Assembly (NCBI GenBank): GCA_038363925.1
Contig: JAQQWL010000018.1
Coordinates: 824,167-888,166, forward strand
Source: Apiospora phragmitis
Taxonomy: Eukaryota > Ascomycota > Sordariomycetes > Amphisphaeriales > Apiosporaceae
DNA: 64,000 nucleotides
Reading direction: 5' to 3'
Shown here: piece after piece, positions 20,901 through 31,550 of the stretch
How positions within the stretch are numbered: the stretch's first letter is position 1
Layout: each line of letters begins with the position of its first letter
Translations under genes and position numbers: made by a program
Notes under the pieces: model-generated
The model's input: only the letters and a program-made list of their open reading frames with translations
What the model was told of the DNA's origin: nothing
The model's database searches: none

Positions 20901-23052
20901 ACCAGAGTTGGAGCGCTTAGGTTATAAGGTGTGGTCTTTCTTAATTAAGGCTTGGGCTATAACCTCAGACGTTATTTCAAAATTAAGGAGTAAGATAAAG
21001 ACTCCAAGATAGTAATAGCGGTAAGAGATAAGTAGCTTGATCCTATAAGCCTTCCTTAAAGAGATATTACGAACGATTCCGGTCGCGATCTTCGATATAA
21101 TGTAAGGAATGGTAAATATAATAGGGAGAAGAGGAGAGGAAAAGGGGGAAAGGGAAATGCCTAAGGATAGGGCATAGCGGAAAACCTCAGCTGAGCACTA
21201 CCATCGGTAGTGGCGTCCAGTTAGATAGTATCCCGATACGCCGATAGAATCGTCCAGAATTTAAGTCGCATAATCAGAAGGCCGACTTAATTGGAGCTTG
21301 AATAACTATCAATAGACCAATAACGTGTTATTCATTATATAGTGGCAACGCAACTTCACAGCCAGGACGCTCGCGGAGATCAAGATAATCGGCAACGAGG
21401 AGGACGTGACCGGATCTTCATTTATTAAGGACACGATTCCAAATAGGAAGTAATATAGTCCGATTTAGTATAAGGGTTATCTAAGAAATTAACTACTTTA
21501 GAAGGCTGTATGCTATATAGTATGAAATAAGGTAAATAGTAGCAAGCTAGCATTCAATAAAGTGCGGTACGGCAAAAGATTACAAAGCAACTACACTACC
21601 GCTCAAGTAAAGCCAGCCAGTCAGACATTCGATGACATGGAGGAAGTACAGTCGAGAGCAAATATGTGCTAAAAAGGTTGATGACCCCTTCGCCGACGAC
21701 CAGGATCAGTGTGTTTGGCATCATTTTCGAAGCATCCTTGGCCGCTACTGCTGCGTCCACTAATCGATATAGAATCTAGGTGTAACTAAATGCATGGTGA
21801 TTGTCACGAGTATCTTTACTACCCCCATGGCTGATACGTTTCCCATCCTTGTGCTTGCAGTGAGTTACATATTCGACGACAAATTGTGGCAAATCTTGGT
21901 TGACTGGCAAAGAATCTCAGCAAGATGGTCCAATATATCAGTGGCGACAAAGAGTCTCAGCGCCAAGGAGTTTGTCGTTATAGGCACTTTGATCAAGAAT
22001 GCCGCAGCAAGCCTTTATGAGCTGTGTATATATATGGAAGACAGGGAAAGGCGCTGGTGGTGCGTTATTTGTGGATCTTTGAGCTTCTTGTCACATCAGA
22101 TAAAAACACTCAAGAGGGGGTCGGTGGTAGAAATTGTATAGTAATAATTGCTGATCTAGGTCAACCACCAAACGGCAAAAGTAGTTGATCTGCTTCGTTT
22201 TCTTCATGTCTGCCTCTGGGTGTACTTGCGATACCAGAATCGACGGGTTGCACCAGATAAGCCGTAAGTATGTTTTGCGTCTCCCAGTCCACTTTCTAAA
22301 GACCCTGGGCCTGTATAGTCTCCCCATCCGCCCCTGTACTGTTGCTGCCACTAACTTTCGTTGTTTTGAGCGGCTGTTCAGCAACTATGTACGCCCCAAT
22401 ATCTACTTCTGTAGGTTAGTTAGAGTTAGTCAAAATGGATGCTAAGGCTTTAATGCTGACTGACCACGCTATTATAGCGAGCACTTCGTAAAGTTGGCGA
22501 CAGGCCCGGTGCTTTTAGAGTACAGTGTACCTCTAAATAATTGTCAGCATGCCAAGTTCATTGTGCTCATATTTATTATCAGATCTTTATAGCATTATGG
22601 AGTGACATGGTATGCAATCGTGTTATTATACATAGCTCGCATAGACGAGATATAGAACTTACGCGCAGGTGTTAATCCTGAGCTGTCGAGGCCTACCTGA
22701 GACCTTCCTGCATCGTAAGGGCTTTTTTGACATGGCAGCCGGTGCTTCTCACCTGCTCAGCCCAGATACCCTACGGTGGCAAATAATAGGGGCTGGGGGG
22801 CTTGGGGAATTTATGTACGCCGCTTTCGCTTGGTAGAGAGACTACCTGGCTTTGCTTTATTCTAGTCCTTTTTTGGCCTAACTTTGATTTCTTGTTCTCC
22901 TTGCGAAATTTGCCTAGGTCAACTTTCAGAACACTTCTTCCGCAAACTTCGCTTTTATACCCTGAGGCTGGTTAACTATTTTTATTTATTCTGTTGATTA
23001 TCCGTTCCCTGCAAAACTTAGCAAAACAAGGGACCAAATTATTGGTAACAGG
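20901..23052. other. AT-rich, RIP-like gene desert
   Basis: About 20880-21600 is AT-rich and dense in TA dinucleotides, with no open gene, which resembles RIP-mutated repeats. Small ORFs (for example 21794-22141 plus, 22091-22384 minus) have no recognisable motif. The last 200 bp before 23053 should hold the promoter and 5' UTR of the SOK1/TCP11 gene; the pyrimidine-rich stretch around 22985-23010 is typical of fungal 5' UTRs but not diagnostic. Confidence 0.5.
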
Positions 23053-24930
23053 ATGGGAGGAAAGAAACCACAACAACGCCCGGAATCTAGTCTAGATACA
23101 CGTGAGACCTGGGGTCTAGAGCCGAGAGCAGAGCCATCGTGCCTGGAAGCAAAGAAGCTGAGCCAGTCTTGCCAAAACAACCACCACCCTGGAATGGCTT
23201 CAGGGAACCCGTTGACAGACTTGTACAGATCGCACAATGCAAGTCCCCCGGTAACGAAAGCCAAATTGAGCGAGTTGGACATTGACAGGATCCCCAACAA
23301 CCATAGACTACGCCATGACCTCAATTTCGACCGGGACCTGCAATTCCGACCGAACTGGGATGGCGAGAAGGGCAGGAAGAAGCAGGCCAAGGCGGATGAA
23401 TTCTGGGCCAATCTTGGTGATCAATTGCACGAGTTCATTACAGCTCCGGCATCATCCCAGCAACGCCTCGGAATGGACCGCGACTGGTGTCTTCCAGTCT
23501 TGTTGAAGGAAGTGAAGGAGATTCTCCCCACTCTTGTTCCCTCTCAGGATCGAGCCTACCTTGATGAGGGGTTCAATGTGGATCTGATCATGCAGCAGTT
23601 CTACAAAGGGACCGTTGACTTGGAGAAACTAGCATCGTGGCTTTCAAGCGTGCTCAAAACCTACTGTGCTCCTGGGAGGGATATGTTGGTGGACGAAATG
23701 TACAACAAGCTGGCAAACGGTAACCGAAGGAAAGACATGGGAGATTTGGTTCAGGGACTGCGTAGTCTCTTGAGCCTATTGGAAGGGATGAAGCTCGACC
23801 TTGCAAATCATTCTATTCGCTGTTGGAAATTCGCTCTAATCGAGGACACTGTAAATTTCGAAAGGCGTTTCTTCTATAAGAAGATCCAGAGCGGCAGGCT
23901 CGACCCTCATCCAGCAAATCAATGGTACGTCACAGCTACCAGGGATATTGTCCTCTGTCCCGGGTCCGCGTCTGCTTTCGGCGATATGGCAGTGCTTTTC
24001 GAGGCTTTATCCAGGTTGATCCTTCCTTCAAGCTCCCAGCAACTCCCGAATACGTTCGCCTTTGACGAGAAGCAAATAACAAAGCTGCGCAGCGACGTAC
24101 TCAATGGCATCCACCTGGAAATATGCATGCGCCTGTCCAGCAAGCTCGAGAGTATGTACCGAGGTTCGAGAGGAGCAAGTACCCTCATCCCTACCTCTGT
24201 CCCTGCCCCAACCCTAATCACATCGAGTCCAGTCACTCCTGGCTCCATCTACGCTAGGAGCCACGGGCAAGCTACTGGTTTCGCCTCCATTACGAGTTCA
24301 TCGGGTTCACTCTCCGTGGCGGCACCCGAGACGATAAGGTCGCCTTGCCGCTCATCAAACCATATGTTACGCCAAGATAAGTTATACGCGCAAGACACGG
24401 AAAGGAGCTACTATAACCTCTACAACGCCCTCACAGACCTGCTGCCGACAGCCCCAGCTAGCGCCGGGTCTGCTAGCGAAAGGAAGCTGATGAGGGAGTC
24501 TTTCGCAGTTGAGATCTTCCGCTCCACGAATGCGCCTACAGAGGCGCTTCGTCAAGTCGAGGAAGAGCTTGGCCAACATCTCTACCAGCCTAATTCGCAG
24601 CTCTTCCAAGACGTTGAATCGCACTTCTGGATCCGTCTCATCGCGGAGCTTCAAGAACGTGTCGGGATGCTCAAACCCCTTGGCAGTCTCGGTCTCTTCT
24701 CGGCAGCTGTAGGTCGCCGTAACCATGGACGATGGGGAGGGCCAAGCGCTCATCCTATGTCCAGTAATGCAATAGGTATCTCAACCCAAGAAACCCGCGA
24801 GAAAAGAGGAATAGAAGACATAGCCGCCAGGCTGGCGCATCTTGGCCTTATTCACTGGAGAGTGTGGTCGCCGCTGATCTATCTTGGCGGTTACAATGGC
24901 ATGGAGTTGAGCCACGTTTTGGGTATCTGA
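23053..24930 (+). CDS. SOK1/TCP11 (T-complex 11) family protein, 625 aa
   Basis: Intact single-exon gene. The conserved N-terminal block PPVTKAKLSELDIDRI (residues 65-80) and NFDRDLQFRPN (91-101) are signatures of the TCP11/SOK1 family. The helical core (CLPVLLKEVKEILPTLVP, DLIMQQFYKG, LVQGLRSLLSLLE, KFALIEDTVNFER) continues to the C-terminus, with a Ser/Pro/Thr-rich insertion at about residues 380-440. In yeast, SOK1 is a high-copy suppressor of protein kinase A loss; fungal homologues are linked to cAMP-PKA signalling. That role is family knowledge. ATG 23053 is chosen as the first of the frame; Met at residue 48 (23194) is an alternative. Codon use and integrity contrast with the decayed neighbours, so this is probably one of the functional genes here. 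Confidence 0.9.
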   Translation: MGGKKPQQRPESSLDTRETWGLEPRAEPSCLEAKKLSQSCQNNHHPGMASGNPLTDLYRSHNASPPVTKAKLSELDIDRIPNNHRLRHDLNFDRDLQFRPNWDGEKGRKKQAKADEFWANLGDQLHEFITAPASSQQRLGMDRDWCLPVLLKEVKEILPTLVPSQDRAYLDEGFNVDLIMQQFYKGTVDLEKLASWLSSVLKTYCAPGRDMLVDEMYNKLANGNRRKDMGDLVQGLRSLLSLLEGMKLDLANHSIRCWKFALIEDTVNFERRFFYKKIQSGRLDPHPANQWYVTATRDIVLCPGSASAFGDMAVLFEALSRLILPSSSQQLPNTFAFDEKQITKLRSDVLNGIHLEICMRLSSKLESMYRGSRGASTLIPTSVPAPTLITSSPVTPGSIYARSHGQATGFASITSSSGSLSVAAPETIRSPCRSSNHMLRQDKLYAQDTERSYYNLYNALTDLLPTAPASAGSASERKLMRESFAVEIFRSTNAPTEALRQVEEELGQHLYQPNSQLFQDVESHFWIRLIAELQERVGMLKPLGSLGLFSAAVGRRNHGRWGGPSAHPMSSNAIGISTQETREKRGIEDIAARLAHLGLIHWRVWSPLIYLGGYNGMELSHVLGI

Positions 24931-25363
24931 GGCGTGCACAGCTTTTTACTGGGACAAAGTAAAGAGCCCGTCCAGACATTGAAGGCTTCGGGGGTAAAAT
25001 GCTCGCGGAGGCTGGCCTTATGAGTCAACAGAGGCGAAGCCGTTCACGCCGTCCTGCACACAGGATGAAGCGCGATCAGCTTCGCCTCTGAATATTCGTG
25101 GCTCTTTACTAGTTCCGATATCAAGCTTCATTCACTATTTATCAGAAAGAACAACTGGGCGTTACTGGATAAAATTTCCTTTTTCGTACAAGTATTAATT
25201 ATCCTTGGAAGAATTAGTTGGAATTAGTCCTAGTGTACATTCTTGTCCTCGTTCGGATTATTCTCACCCAAAAACGTCTCCCATTATGTATGCCTGACTT
25301 TTTACTGCCATATAAATCCTGAATCTGCCATGATGTTGTCCAAACGCCAAGAGCGGCTCTCCT
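24931..25363. other. Intergenic region between convergent genes
   Basis: Contains an inverted repeat: cagaggcgaagc near 25030-25041 and its complement gcttcgcctctg near 25080-25092. This could form a hairpin and act as a shared 3' end signal for the convergent genes. No coding sequence is seen. Confidence 0.45.
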
Positions 25364-26179
25364 TCACTGAAGTTCTATGAACTCAAGATCTTCTTGCGTC
25401 CCCGTACGGACTAGTTTGCCCACCAACGGGCTCATGCAAGCAAGGATCTCAGTGATGGTGTACGTGCCTGAGAGAATCTTATCGGTCAGTGTGTAGATTC
25501 GTGAAGGGGATTGCTGGAAGAAAGTACGTGGAGCTGTGCCCATCTCGAACTTGACTGGTACCCCAGTATACAAACTCCAAACGCTGCCACGCGGATAAGG
25601 AGATTCCAAATAATAGGTTGTCGGATTGGTTCCTGAATAGTGCCACGAAGAATCCCAGCCCATTCCCGGACCAACCAGAATCGGTAGAGGAGCGCCCCTG
25701 AAGTCGACAGCACGCGGCCCTCGAGCGGATACCAGCTGCCCAAGATGGCCCCTACGATATGGCATAGTGAAGCGGCCAAGAACAAGGGCAGCAGAATCTT
25801 GGGGAAAAAGGCAGGTATCCCCGTAGCGGAATATTTGATTGCGTATAGCACCTGACGGTGGTCAGTCATTGCTCATGTACCCATGCCTTGGTATTACCTC
25901 TTGTAACATCGTGCAGATAACAATGAATACCAGCAGATAGATCCCCCAGAGCCCTCTGTACATCATGTAGAGGACAAGAAAGACTGTCGAAACACCTATC
26001 GATAGGACACATTGGACTATGATCACTACGACCAAGAGCTTTCCGCGTCCTAAAACATGGGACCGCAAGACTGTGGGATACTGTCCTAGTATAATGAACG
26101 ACACGATCCTGTATAAGCTCACGGCGATGAAAAGCGAAAAAATGGTCGCAGTTATGACAGTCTGCTCGTTGCTTTCCAT
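25364..26179 (-). CDS. Multipass integral membrane protein, multi-exon
   Basis: Exon 1 starts at ATG 26179 and encodes hydrophobic helices (TIFSLFIAVSLYRIVSFIIL, LLVVVIIVQCVLSIGV, GIYLLVFIVICTML). An intron (GTAATACC...CCGTCAG, about 25862-25908) joins CTMLQE to VLYAIKYS in phase 0. Exon 2 adds more hydrophobic stretches (ILLPLFLAASLCHIVGAILG). The C-terminus is best read in another frame (TDKILSGTYTITEILACM, KLVRTGTQEDLEFIEL, stop 25364), which resembles the tail of a fungal multipass membrane family. The switch between frames around 25500-25640 needs either an intron I could not place or a frameshift. Function unknown. Confidence 0.55.
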
Positions 26180-26299
26180 GTTGCTCGAAGAGGGCTTGAT
26201 CAGCGTGGCGATGCGGGCTTTCCCACAGGGGGTCTGAGTGTTGTTGGCCTAGCAGGGCAATGGAAAGAAGGGAGCTCCCAACGCAGAACATCCAAAGCT

Positions 26300-26906
26300 G
26301 CTTCGGAGTCAGCTGATTTATACTAGTCCGGAGGGCCTACGTGAAACAATGATGTCTTCCGGGTGCAGCGCAACACGCCACAGCAAGCTACGCCATGACC
26401 ATGGTACACATACCCACGCTGCACCAGGGCCATCCTTCGTACTCCGAGAATACACTACGCGTAAGGCTTCGATGTGTTAAATAAGAGCCACATCATGTTT
26501 CGTCTGTTACTTCCAGTATCGAATGCATTCGCCGTGACACCTCGGATCTATAACTCTACGAGACAAGGCTCATCGTTAGTAAAACCATAACCTTGGCGCG
26601 GGTGAAGACATCTAATACTACAGTGGTTCGTCTCGCTCTGACTCTCATAAATGCGCGGCTGTGAACTAGCGAGTGATATCATGCCACGCCCCATTGTAGC
26701 AAAGCCAAGTACGAAGAAGCAAGCTCGTATATAACGCCAAGCTCCAATCCCAGAGGTTCCGAGAAATTCGCGAGAATATATAAGCCAGTGATTTCTTCCT
26801 GGACAAATCTTGATTCTTTTTTTCTTTCGTTCTTTCATCATTTTATCCACTGGCACAATAAATTGAACACGAACAGCTTTTCACCTCACAACGCCACTGC
26901 GCTGCA
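26300..26906. other. Intergenic region, nothing recognised
   Basis: Only short ORFs on both strands. The stretch 26810-26880 is pyrimidine-rich and may be the 5' region of the small gene that follows. Confidence 0.35.
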
Positions 26907-26950
26907 GTGTCAAGGAACTGGTCTATTAGCCTAGAAAGCAATCATCCGAA

Positions 26951-27209
26951 ATGTCATCCCACAGTGAGTTACTTGCCTGATCATGGGTGTATAGTGGTTG
27001 ACTTTTTACAAGGCATCTTCGACGTCCTAACAAAGTTCGAAGCACTATTACGCCAGTTTGAGGATGAAGACCTACAGCACGAGGACACGGCTATGGAGTT
27101 CAGCGATTTGTACCTAATGGCACAGGAGTACTACAGCTCTCTTGATTATCCGCACCAGCTGAATTTGATGGACATGTTCGCGAGGAGTTCTTGCTTTATC
27201 AGGTTCTAG
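26951..27209 (+). CDS. Small acidic hypothetical protein, two exons
   Basis: ATG 26951, then a candidate intron (GTGAGTTACTTG... to TTTTTACAAG, about 26964-27011), giving MSSHS joined to IFDVLTKFEALLRQF. The second exon is acidic and helical (EDEDLQHEDTAMEF, DLYLMAQEYYSSLD) and ends at 27209 after about 69 residues. A further splice near CAG-GTTC at 27203-27206 is possible. I do not recognise the family. Coding-like composition and the splice signals are the only support. Confidence 0.4.
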
Positions 27210-27342
27210 TCACAACACTACGGGCAAGCCGAAGCGGCTAGTCACCAGAACCAGGGGTTATCTGCCCGAACATGGCTCTGGACACTGGGTTACGCTCTGG
27301 ATAACTGAAGGCGGCACCGCGGGTGGCAGTCCACTGAACACA

Positions 27343-27807
27343 TTGGCATGCTTCTGGCCCCGGAGCGATCACTTCATCTTAGGAGTCACCATGGTAGCCT
27401 ACCTAGCACCAATACAAGCGGAAATTGTCATAAGCAGCGGTTGTAAGCAGCAGATATATGTTACTGATCCCGCCCAAATAGTCAATGAGCAAGTGAGAAA
27501 GGAAGGACGTCAAATAGATGGGGCTTTTGCAGATCAGTTGCTCCACAATCGGGGGGATCTCTGCCAAACCGGGTTTGGGTTTCCGACCGTATATCCACAT
27601 TTGACATGGTCAAAGATTTGGACTCCCCCTATTATAACCAGAGCAAAACGAAAGAGGCCCAGGAAGATACTCCGGGCACTGCAAGGATACGAGAAGACAC
27701 GGAGCCCAGATAATTTGTCTACCCCTAGAGTGGATACCGAGGACGGGCCGAGCCGTCCTCGGAGTCGAGGTGCGCCGCTTTCGAATGGAACCAGAATTAT
27801 CCAGTAA
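27343..27807 (+). CDS. Hypothetical ORF, 154 aa
   Basis: Open frame with a hydrophobic N-terminal segment (LGVTMVAYLAPIQAEIVI) and a basic C-terminal half (RAKRKRPRKILRAL). No family recognised. Its 3' end enters the dispersed repeat that starts near 27780, so it may be a truncated relic or a chance ORF. Confidence 0.25.
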   Translation: MACFWPRSDHFILGVTMVAYLAPIQAEIVISSGCKQQIYVTDPAQIVNEQVRKEGRQIDGAFADQLLHNRGDLCQTGFGFPTVYPHLTWSKIWTPPIITRAKRKRPRKILRALQGYEKTRSPDNLSTPRVDTEDGPSRPRSRGAPLSNGTRIIQ

Positions 27808-28360
27808 CATACAGTGGTGCCTTTTGCTGCTTAAGCTTGAACACTCTCGTGGGCGGTTTCCGGTCCTGGCTTCCATAGTTGCCCGCAGAGTCGGAAGAGC
27901 AGCAATGGCGCACTAGCGCGACTAGCGGGCCAGGTCCCCTGGAAAGCAGCGTGGTGACCCCGCGTCATTCGGGTCAACTGCCCAATCTCGAGAACTTCTC
28001 CTCTGTAAGAGAAGCTGGGCCAGAAATCTTTTTCGAATCCTTTTCGCCAACATGGCTCCTGGGACCAGACCAGCAAGTGCCCTGGCGAGATCACTTCCAC
28101 CCAACTCGAGCTCATCATGTCAGCTACATTTCACACCCGCAAGCTAGCACTTGCTATATCTACCGTTCCGCGAGACGCTATTGTAGCTCAATGGACATTC
28201 AGAAACACGCCTCAAGAAGGCCCAGAAATTTGACGGAGCCGCTTTGAATAGCTAGATGTCCATGGCCGACGCGCGACCTCGGGCGGTACTGCGACATCTT
28301 CAGCGCGCTCGCGTACTAGAACCCGACGCACGAGCGGTGGGACACGGCCGCGAGGCGGGA
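27780..28360 (+). repeat. Repeat copy A carrying a broken MADS-like gene
   Basis: Matches 31010-31550 in inverted orientation over most of its length, and about 48760-49010 in direct orientation over its first 230 bp (shared gcaatggcgcactagcgc, gggccaggtc, cgcgaccccgcg-type blocks). Near 28280-28330 it contains the equivalent of exon 1 of the MADS-like gene of copy B (DLGRYCD-FSALAY). Here it has an internal deletion of about 57 bp after the ATG, and TAG (28317-28319) stands where copy B has TGG. Confidence 0.75.
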
Positions 28361-28813
28361 TCGAGCTGCAAGTTGTTTTACAAGCACCGTGCGAAAAGTG
28401 CGACTGTGAAAGCAGAACTAGGATCTCGTATTGTTTGGAGTAGAGATAGGAACACTGAAGGGGGTAGTGTCGGAGTAGCAGCACAGTAGTAGCTCCTTGT
28501 CTCGTGGTTTCTGCTCTAATGCAGGTGTGGGAAGTATGCGACGGAATAGGATGGCACATACGCCTGCTGGTATTGTACATATAGCCTCACATTGTACCGA
28601 CGAAGGAAGCTGGAGGGCTTTGTCAGTATTACGAACCGCAGACAACTATTATAAAGAGGGAACATAATTAAAGAAATATCTTGGCCATACTGAATAAGCC
28701 TTAGCCTATACATCTTTGAGTAATTGATGTTCTTCCCTTTTCTCTTCACCTTCCTCTACTAACCAGTAAACCTCGAAACCCTGTTCTTCGTAACTTCAAG
28801 GACGGCCAAGACG
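28361..28813. other. Intergenic region upstream of the bZIP-like gene
   Basis: No gene seen. The sequence decays from repeat copy A into AT-rich DNA (28640-28740), followed by a pyrimidine-rich stretch (28735-28762) just before the ATG at 28814, which fits a promoter and 5' UTR. Confidence 0.4.
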
Positions 28814-29314
28814 ATGGAAGACCAGCTGCTTCCCAGCACTGTGCCCGCTGCACAGTCCACAGGTCCCGAAAGAAGACGCCAGACGAATCGCGATGCAGCT
28901 AGGGCTACTCGTGCACGAAAGGCAGAAGATATTTCACAGATGAAGGCGACAATAGAGGTACTGCGTGATGAGATACGGAAGATGAGAACGGAAATCAGCG
29001 ATCTGACTCTGCTCATCATCAAGACCCCTAATCTGCATTTCGCTGGTTCGGGGTCGATTGACCCTGCTTTACTTGCGCCTGCAGGATTTCCAAATACGTA
29101 CAATATGGGCGACCTATCCGACCTCTGTCCGCCATGGCCCCGTACGATGAATTCAGCACTTTTCGGAGATGGCGCGGAGTGTAGTGTACGATGGCCTGAG
29201 GAGATCATCAGCGATAGAGCGAACTCTGCGGACAGTAATGCTGTGGCCTCTATGAAACAGTCGGTTGACACGCCATCTTTGCTGCCCGACAGCAGTGTCG
29301 AGAGGCTGGCCTAG
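28814..29314 (+). CDS. Small bZIP-like transcription factor with an isoleucine zipper, 166 aa
   Basis: Residues 20-36 form a bZIP basic region (RRRQTNRDAARATRARK), with the signature N25-x2-A28-A29-x2-[T/S/C]-R33. A coiled coil follows in which Ile occupies every seventh position: I40, I47, I54, I61 and I68 (ISQMKATIEVLRDEI...). Leucine is usual at these positions, so this is an unusual all-isoleucine zipper. The rest (70-166) has no known domain. If functional it would be a nuclear DNA-binding dimer. There is no intron and no frameshift. The distance from the conserved Arg to the first zipper Ile is 7 residues against the usual 9-10 to the first Leu, so DNA binding should be treated as probable and not certain. 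Confidence 0.6.
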   Translation: MEDQLLPSTVPAAQSTGPERRRQTNRDAARATRARKAEDISQMKATIEVLRDEIRKMRTEISDLTLLIIKTPNLHFAGSGSIDPALLAPAGFPNTYNMGDLSDLCPPWPRTMNSALFGDGAECSVRWPEEIISDRANSADSNAVASMKQSVDTPSLLPDSSVERLA

Positions 29315-30128
29315 CCTTGTATGGAGATGACAAACGGTGGAGGTGCGCATGGCAATGCTTCCGTGTTGTAAAGTTGCATGCAACACTGCAGTAGATGGAG
29401 GTTTCGGCAAGCTGGCACTGAGACATCCTACAGAGTACGGGAAAGAAACCTTACGGCCTCGGCGGCAAAATAGCTGTTAGAATATAGAAATGAAGGTCTA
29501 CTACCTGTATTGAAGGTTGATTGTTGTGACTGTAACCATTGTATGAAAGCTATTGTTGTTCGGCTCACGTGCCAAAAGAGCATGAATATTGAACGGTGGA
29601 AGAAGCGAGTTAAGGGGGTGGCTCCTACGTCAGCCACAGGAGAAAGTGGCTGTGCTACATGGGCCGGGCTTCTAGTTCAATTGCAGGCAGAGCTCCAAAC
29701 CGCCTGGACGACAAATCGACTTTTCCCCTGCTTTCGTGTTTACCCATAATCAGTTGATTGACTGCCACTGTCAGAGGGCCGTCACACTCGAAGTCATCCG
29801 GAACGGTCTATCTGAGTCTAATGACCTTGGCGGAGGTCAGACGACAACTGTCTCTGTAGTCAGTCTCTGTAATCTATAGTCGCTTGGCTTCTCGTTCAAT
29901 TGTAAGCAGAGAACAAATGTAATGGCTAAGTTCTAAGTATCCGATTATATGAAACTGCCACAAAAAGGACGGTTCTTCCTAACGCGCCGGCATCGCTTGA
30001 CGACCGATACCATGAGCCGAAGCTCCGACAGCATGGAAGAAGCGAGCACAGCAGTTGCGGGGATAAGCTCTCGATTTAGTCATGGCAGGATGAAGACCTA
30101 TTCCGAGAACTGTACAAGTGCTACTTCT
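29315..30128. repeat. Gene-poor interval with two dispersed repeats
   Basis: About 29713-29893 is a direct copy of 130-305. About 29491-29521 (tctactacctgtattgaagg) recurs at 34178-34208. No gene is supported. Confidence 0.5.
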
Positions 30129-31167
30129 TCAGCCGAACTGCATGCCGCCAAGACTCGTTCGAAGGTCCTCCAGCATTCCCACCATCTTCTTCGCCAGGGT
30201 GTCCCGCTGTAACTTGCGCCTGTAGTCCTTGTAGTAGTCTGGCGCGCGCCCGCCGCATTCTGCACAGACCCTCTTGGACGGCCTCCCTGTGACAGCTTTG
30301 CGCACTGCCGTGGTTGGGTCGACATGGTCGACGCCAAGGCCTTCTAGCCGCCACCTGGCTATCCCAACGTGCAGCTCTCTGCAACGACGCACCCATCGCA
30401 CTGTGGTCGGCGTATCTTGTGGGTGCTGGCCGAGCTCCTGCATTCGTCGCGGCGGTCGGCGCGGTGTTCGTAATAAAGCTGGGCTCGGTGCGGGCGGGCT
30501 GCCGCTCTACTGTCGGTTGGGAACCTGGAGTGCCTGCTGTATGATGAGCGTCAACAGTCAGTCGACTATGTAGTCAATAGACGAGAATCATGCTTACCTT
30601 GCGGCCTTCGCGGCGAAGGCTGCTGCCTCGGACCTTTCTGTCTCGTGGGACGGTTGGGAATGACAGTCCCGCCGTCCTCGTCGGGGATGATGTCGTAGAC
30701 AGACAGAGGCTCTGCCGCGGCAGCGGGAACTGCTGCAACATACTCGGGATCGGTTTCGTACTCGGCATCCGCGTCGCTGCCTATGCCAGCAACGGCATTC
30801 GCGTCGTCGCTGGCGTCCGCCTGGGCCTCGAAATTGATGGCTTCGACTTGGCCGCTCGATCGTGTCGCTCGGCCGTTGCTCGGCCTCGCATGGCAGGCGA
30901 CTGATTGATGAAACTGCGGCTGTCAGCAACGGAGTGGGATAAACTCGACGGAACGGTAACCGGGACATGGGGACGGACAATCCTGTTGAGGTCCGGCACG
31001 CGCTGCCCGCGTGGGACGTGCATCGCCGTCTCCATCCGCTCGTGCGTCGGGTTCCAGTACGCAAGCGCGCTGAAGACATCGCAGTACCGCCCGAGGTCTT
31101 TTGTCTTGTTCTGTAGCGACAAGCCGCTCTTGCGAACCTTGTCTTTCTGCGCCTTGGTGTGGGCCAT
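30129..31167 (-). CDS. MADS-box-like small protein, multi-exon, repeat copy B
   Basis: On the minus strand ATG 31167 opens KAQKDKVRKSGL, NKTKDLGRYCDVFSALAYW and RMETAMHVPRGQ. This resembles the short MADS-like domains of fungal accessory proteins (basic start, K-x2-DL-x3-CD core, then a strand). The likely middle part is an acidic frame (DASDDANAV, EYETDPEYVAAVPAA, VYDIIPDEDGGTV) reached through a short intron or a frameshift near 30900-30950. An intron at 30537-30597 (61 bp, GTAAGC...ATACAG) leads to the last part. That part ends, after another frame change near 30370-30400, with a cysteine pair CAECGG and the tail DTLAKKMVGMLEDL (stop about 30129). The MADS assignment is by resemblance only. 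The number of frame changes means it may already be a pseudogene. Confidence 0.4.
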
Positions 31168-31550
31168 GACGGAGGCCTAGCTACTAATACGGTTCGGGTA
31201 ACTTGCTGGACTCTCTTGGAGCATATTCCTGGTGTCCATGGAGCTTCAATAGCGTCCCGCGTAACGTAGATATAGCAAGTGCTGGTTTGCGGGTGCGAAA
31301 CGTTGATGACATGATGAGCTTGAGTTGGGCGAGCGTCGCCAGGGGAGCTGCCAATCCGATTCCGAACCCATGTTGGCGAGAGGTTGAGGAGAAGTTCTTT
31401 CGCAGTTCAGGAGGATTGGGCAGTTGGCCCTAAAATGACGCGGGGTCGCGAACCAACTCTACACTAATAACGGTGAGTTCTAGACCTGGCCCACTGGTTG
31501 TGCTAGTGCGCTAGTGCGCCATTGCTACTCTTCCCACGCTGCACTCCAAC
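31010..31550 (-). repeat. Repeat copy B, inverted relative to 27780-28360
   Basis: The reverse complement aligns with copy A through gttggagtgcagcg, gcaatggcgcactagcgc, gaacttctcctc, ccaacatgg, aactcaagctcatcatgtca and tagcacttgctatatctac-like blocks, and then into the MADS-like exon. The two copies form an imperfect inverted repeat about 2.6 kb apart that encloses the bZIP-like gene. Confidence 0.75.

Noticed and set aside
30594..31079. 161-codon Arg/Ser-rich minus-strand ORF
   Set aside because: Shadow of the MADS-like gene in another frame; its extreme Arg content reflects GC-rich antisense phases, not a protein.
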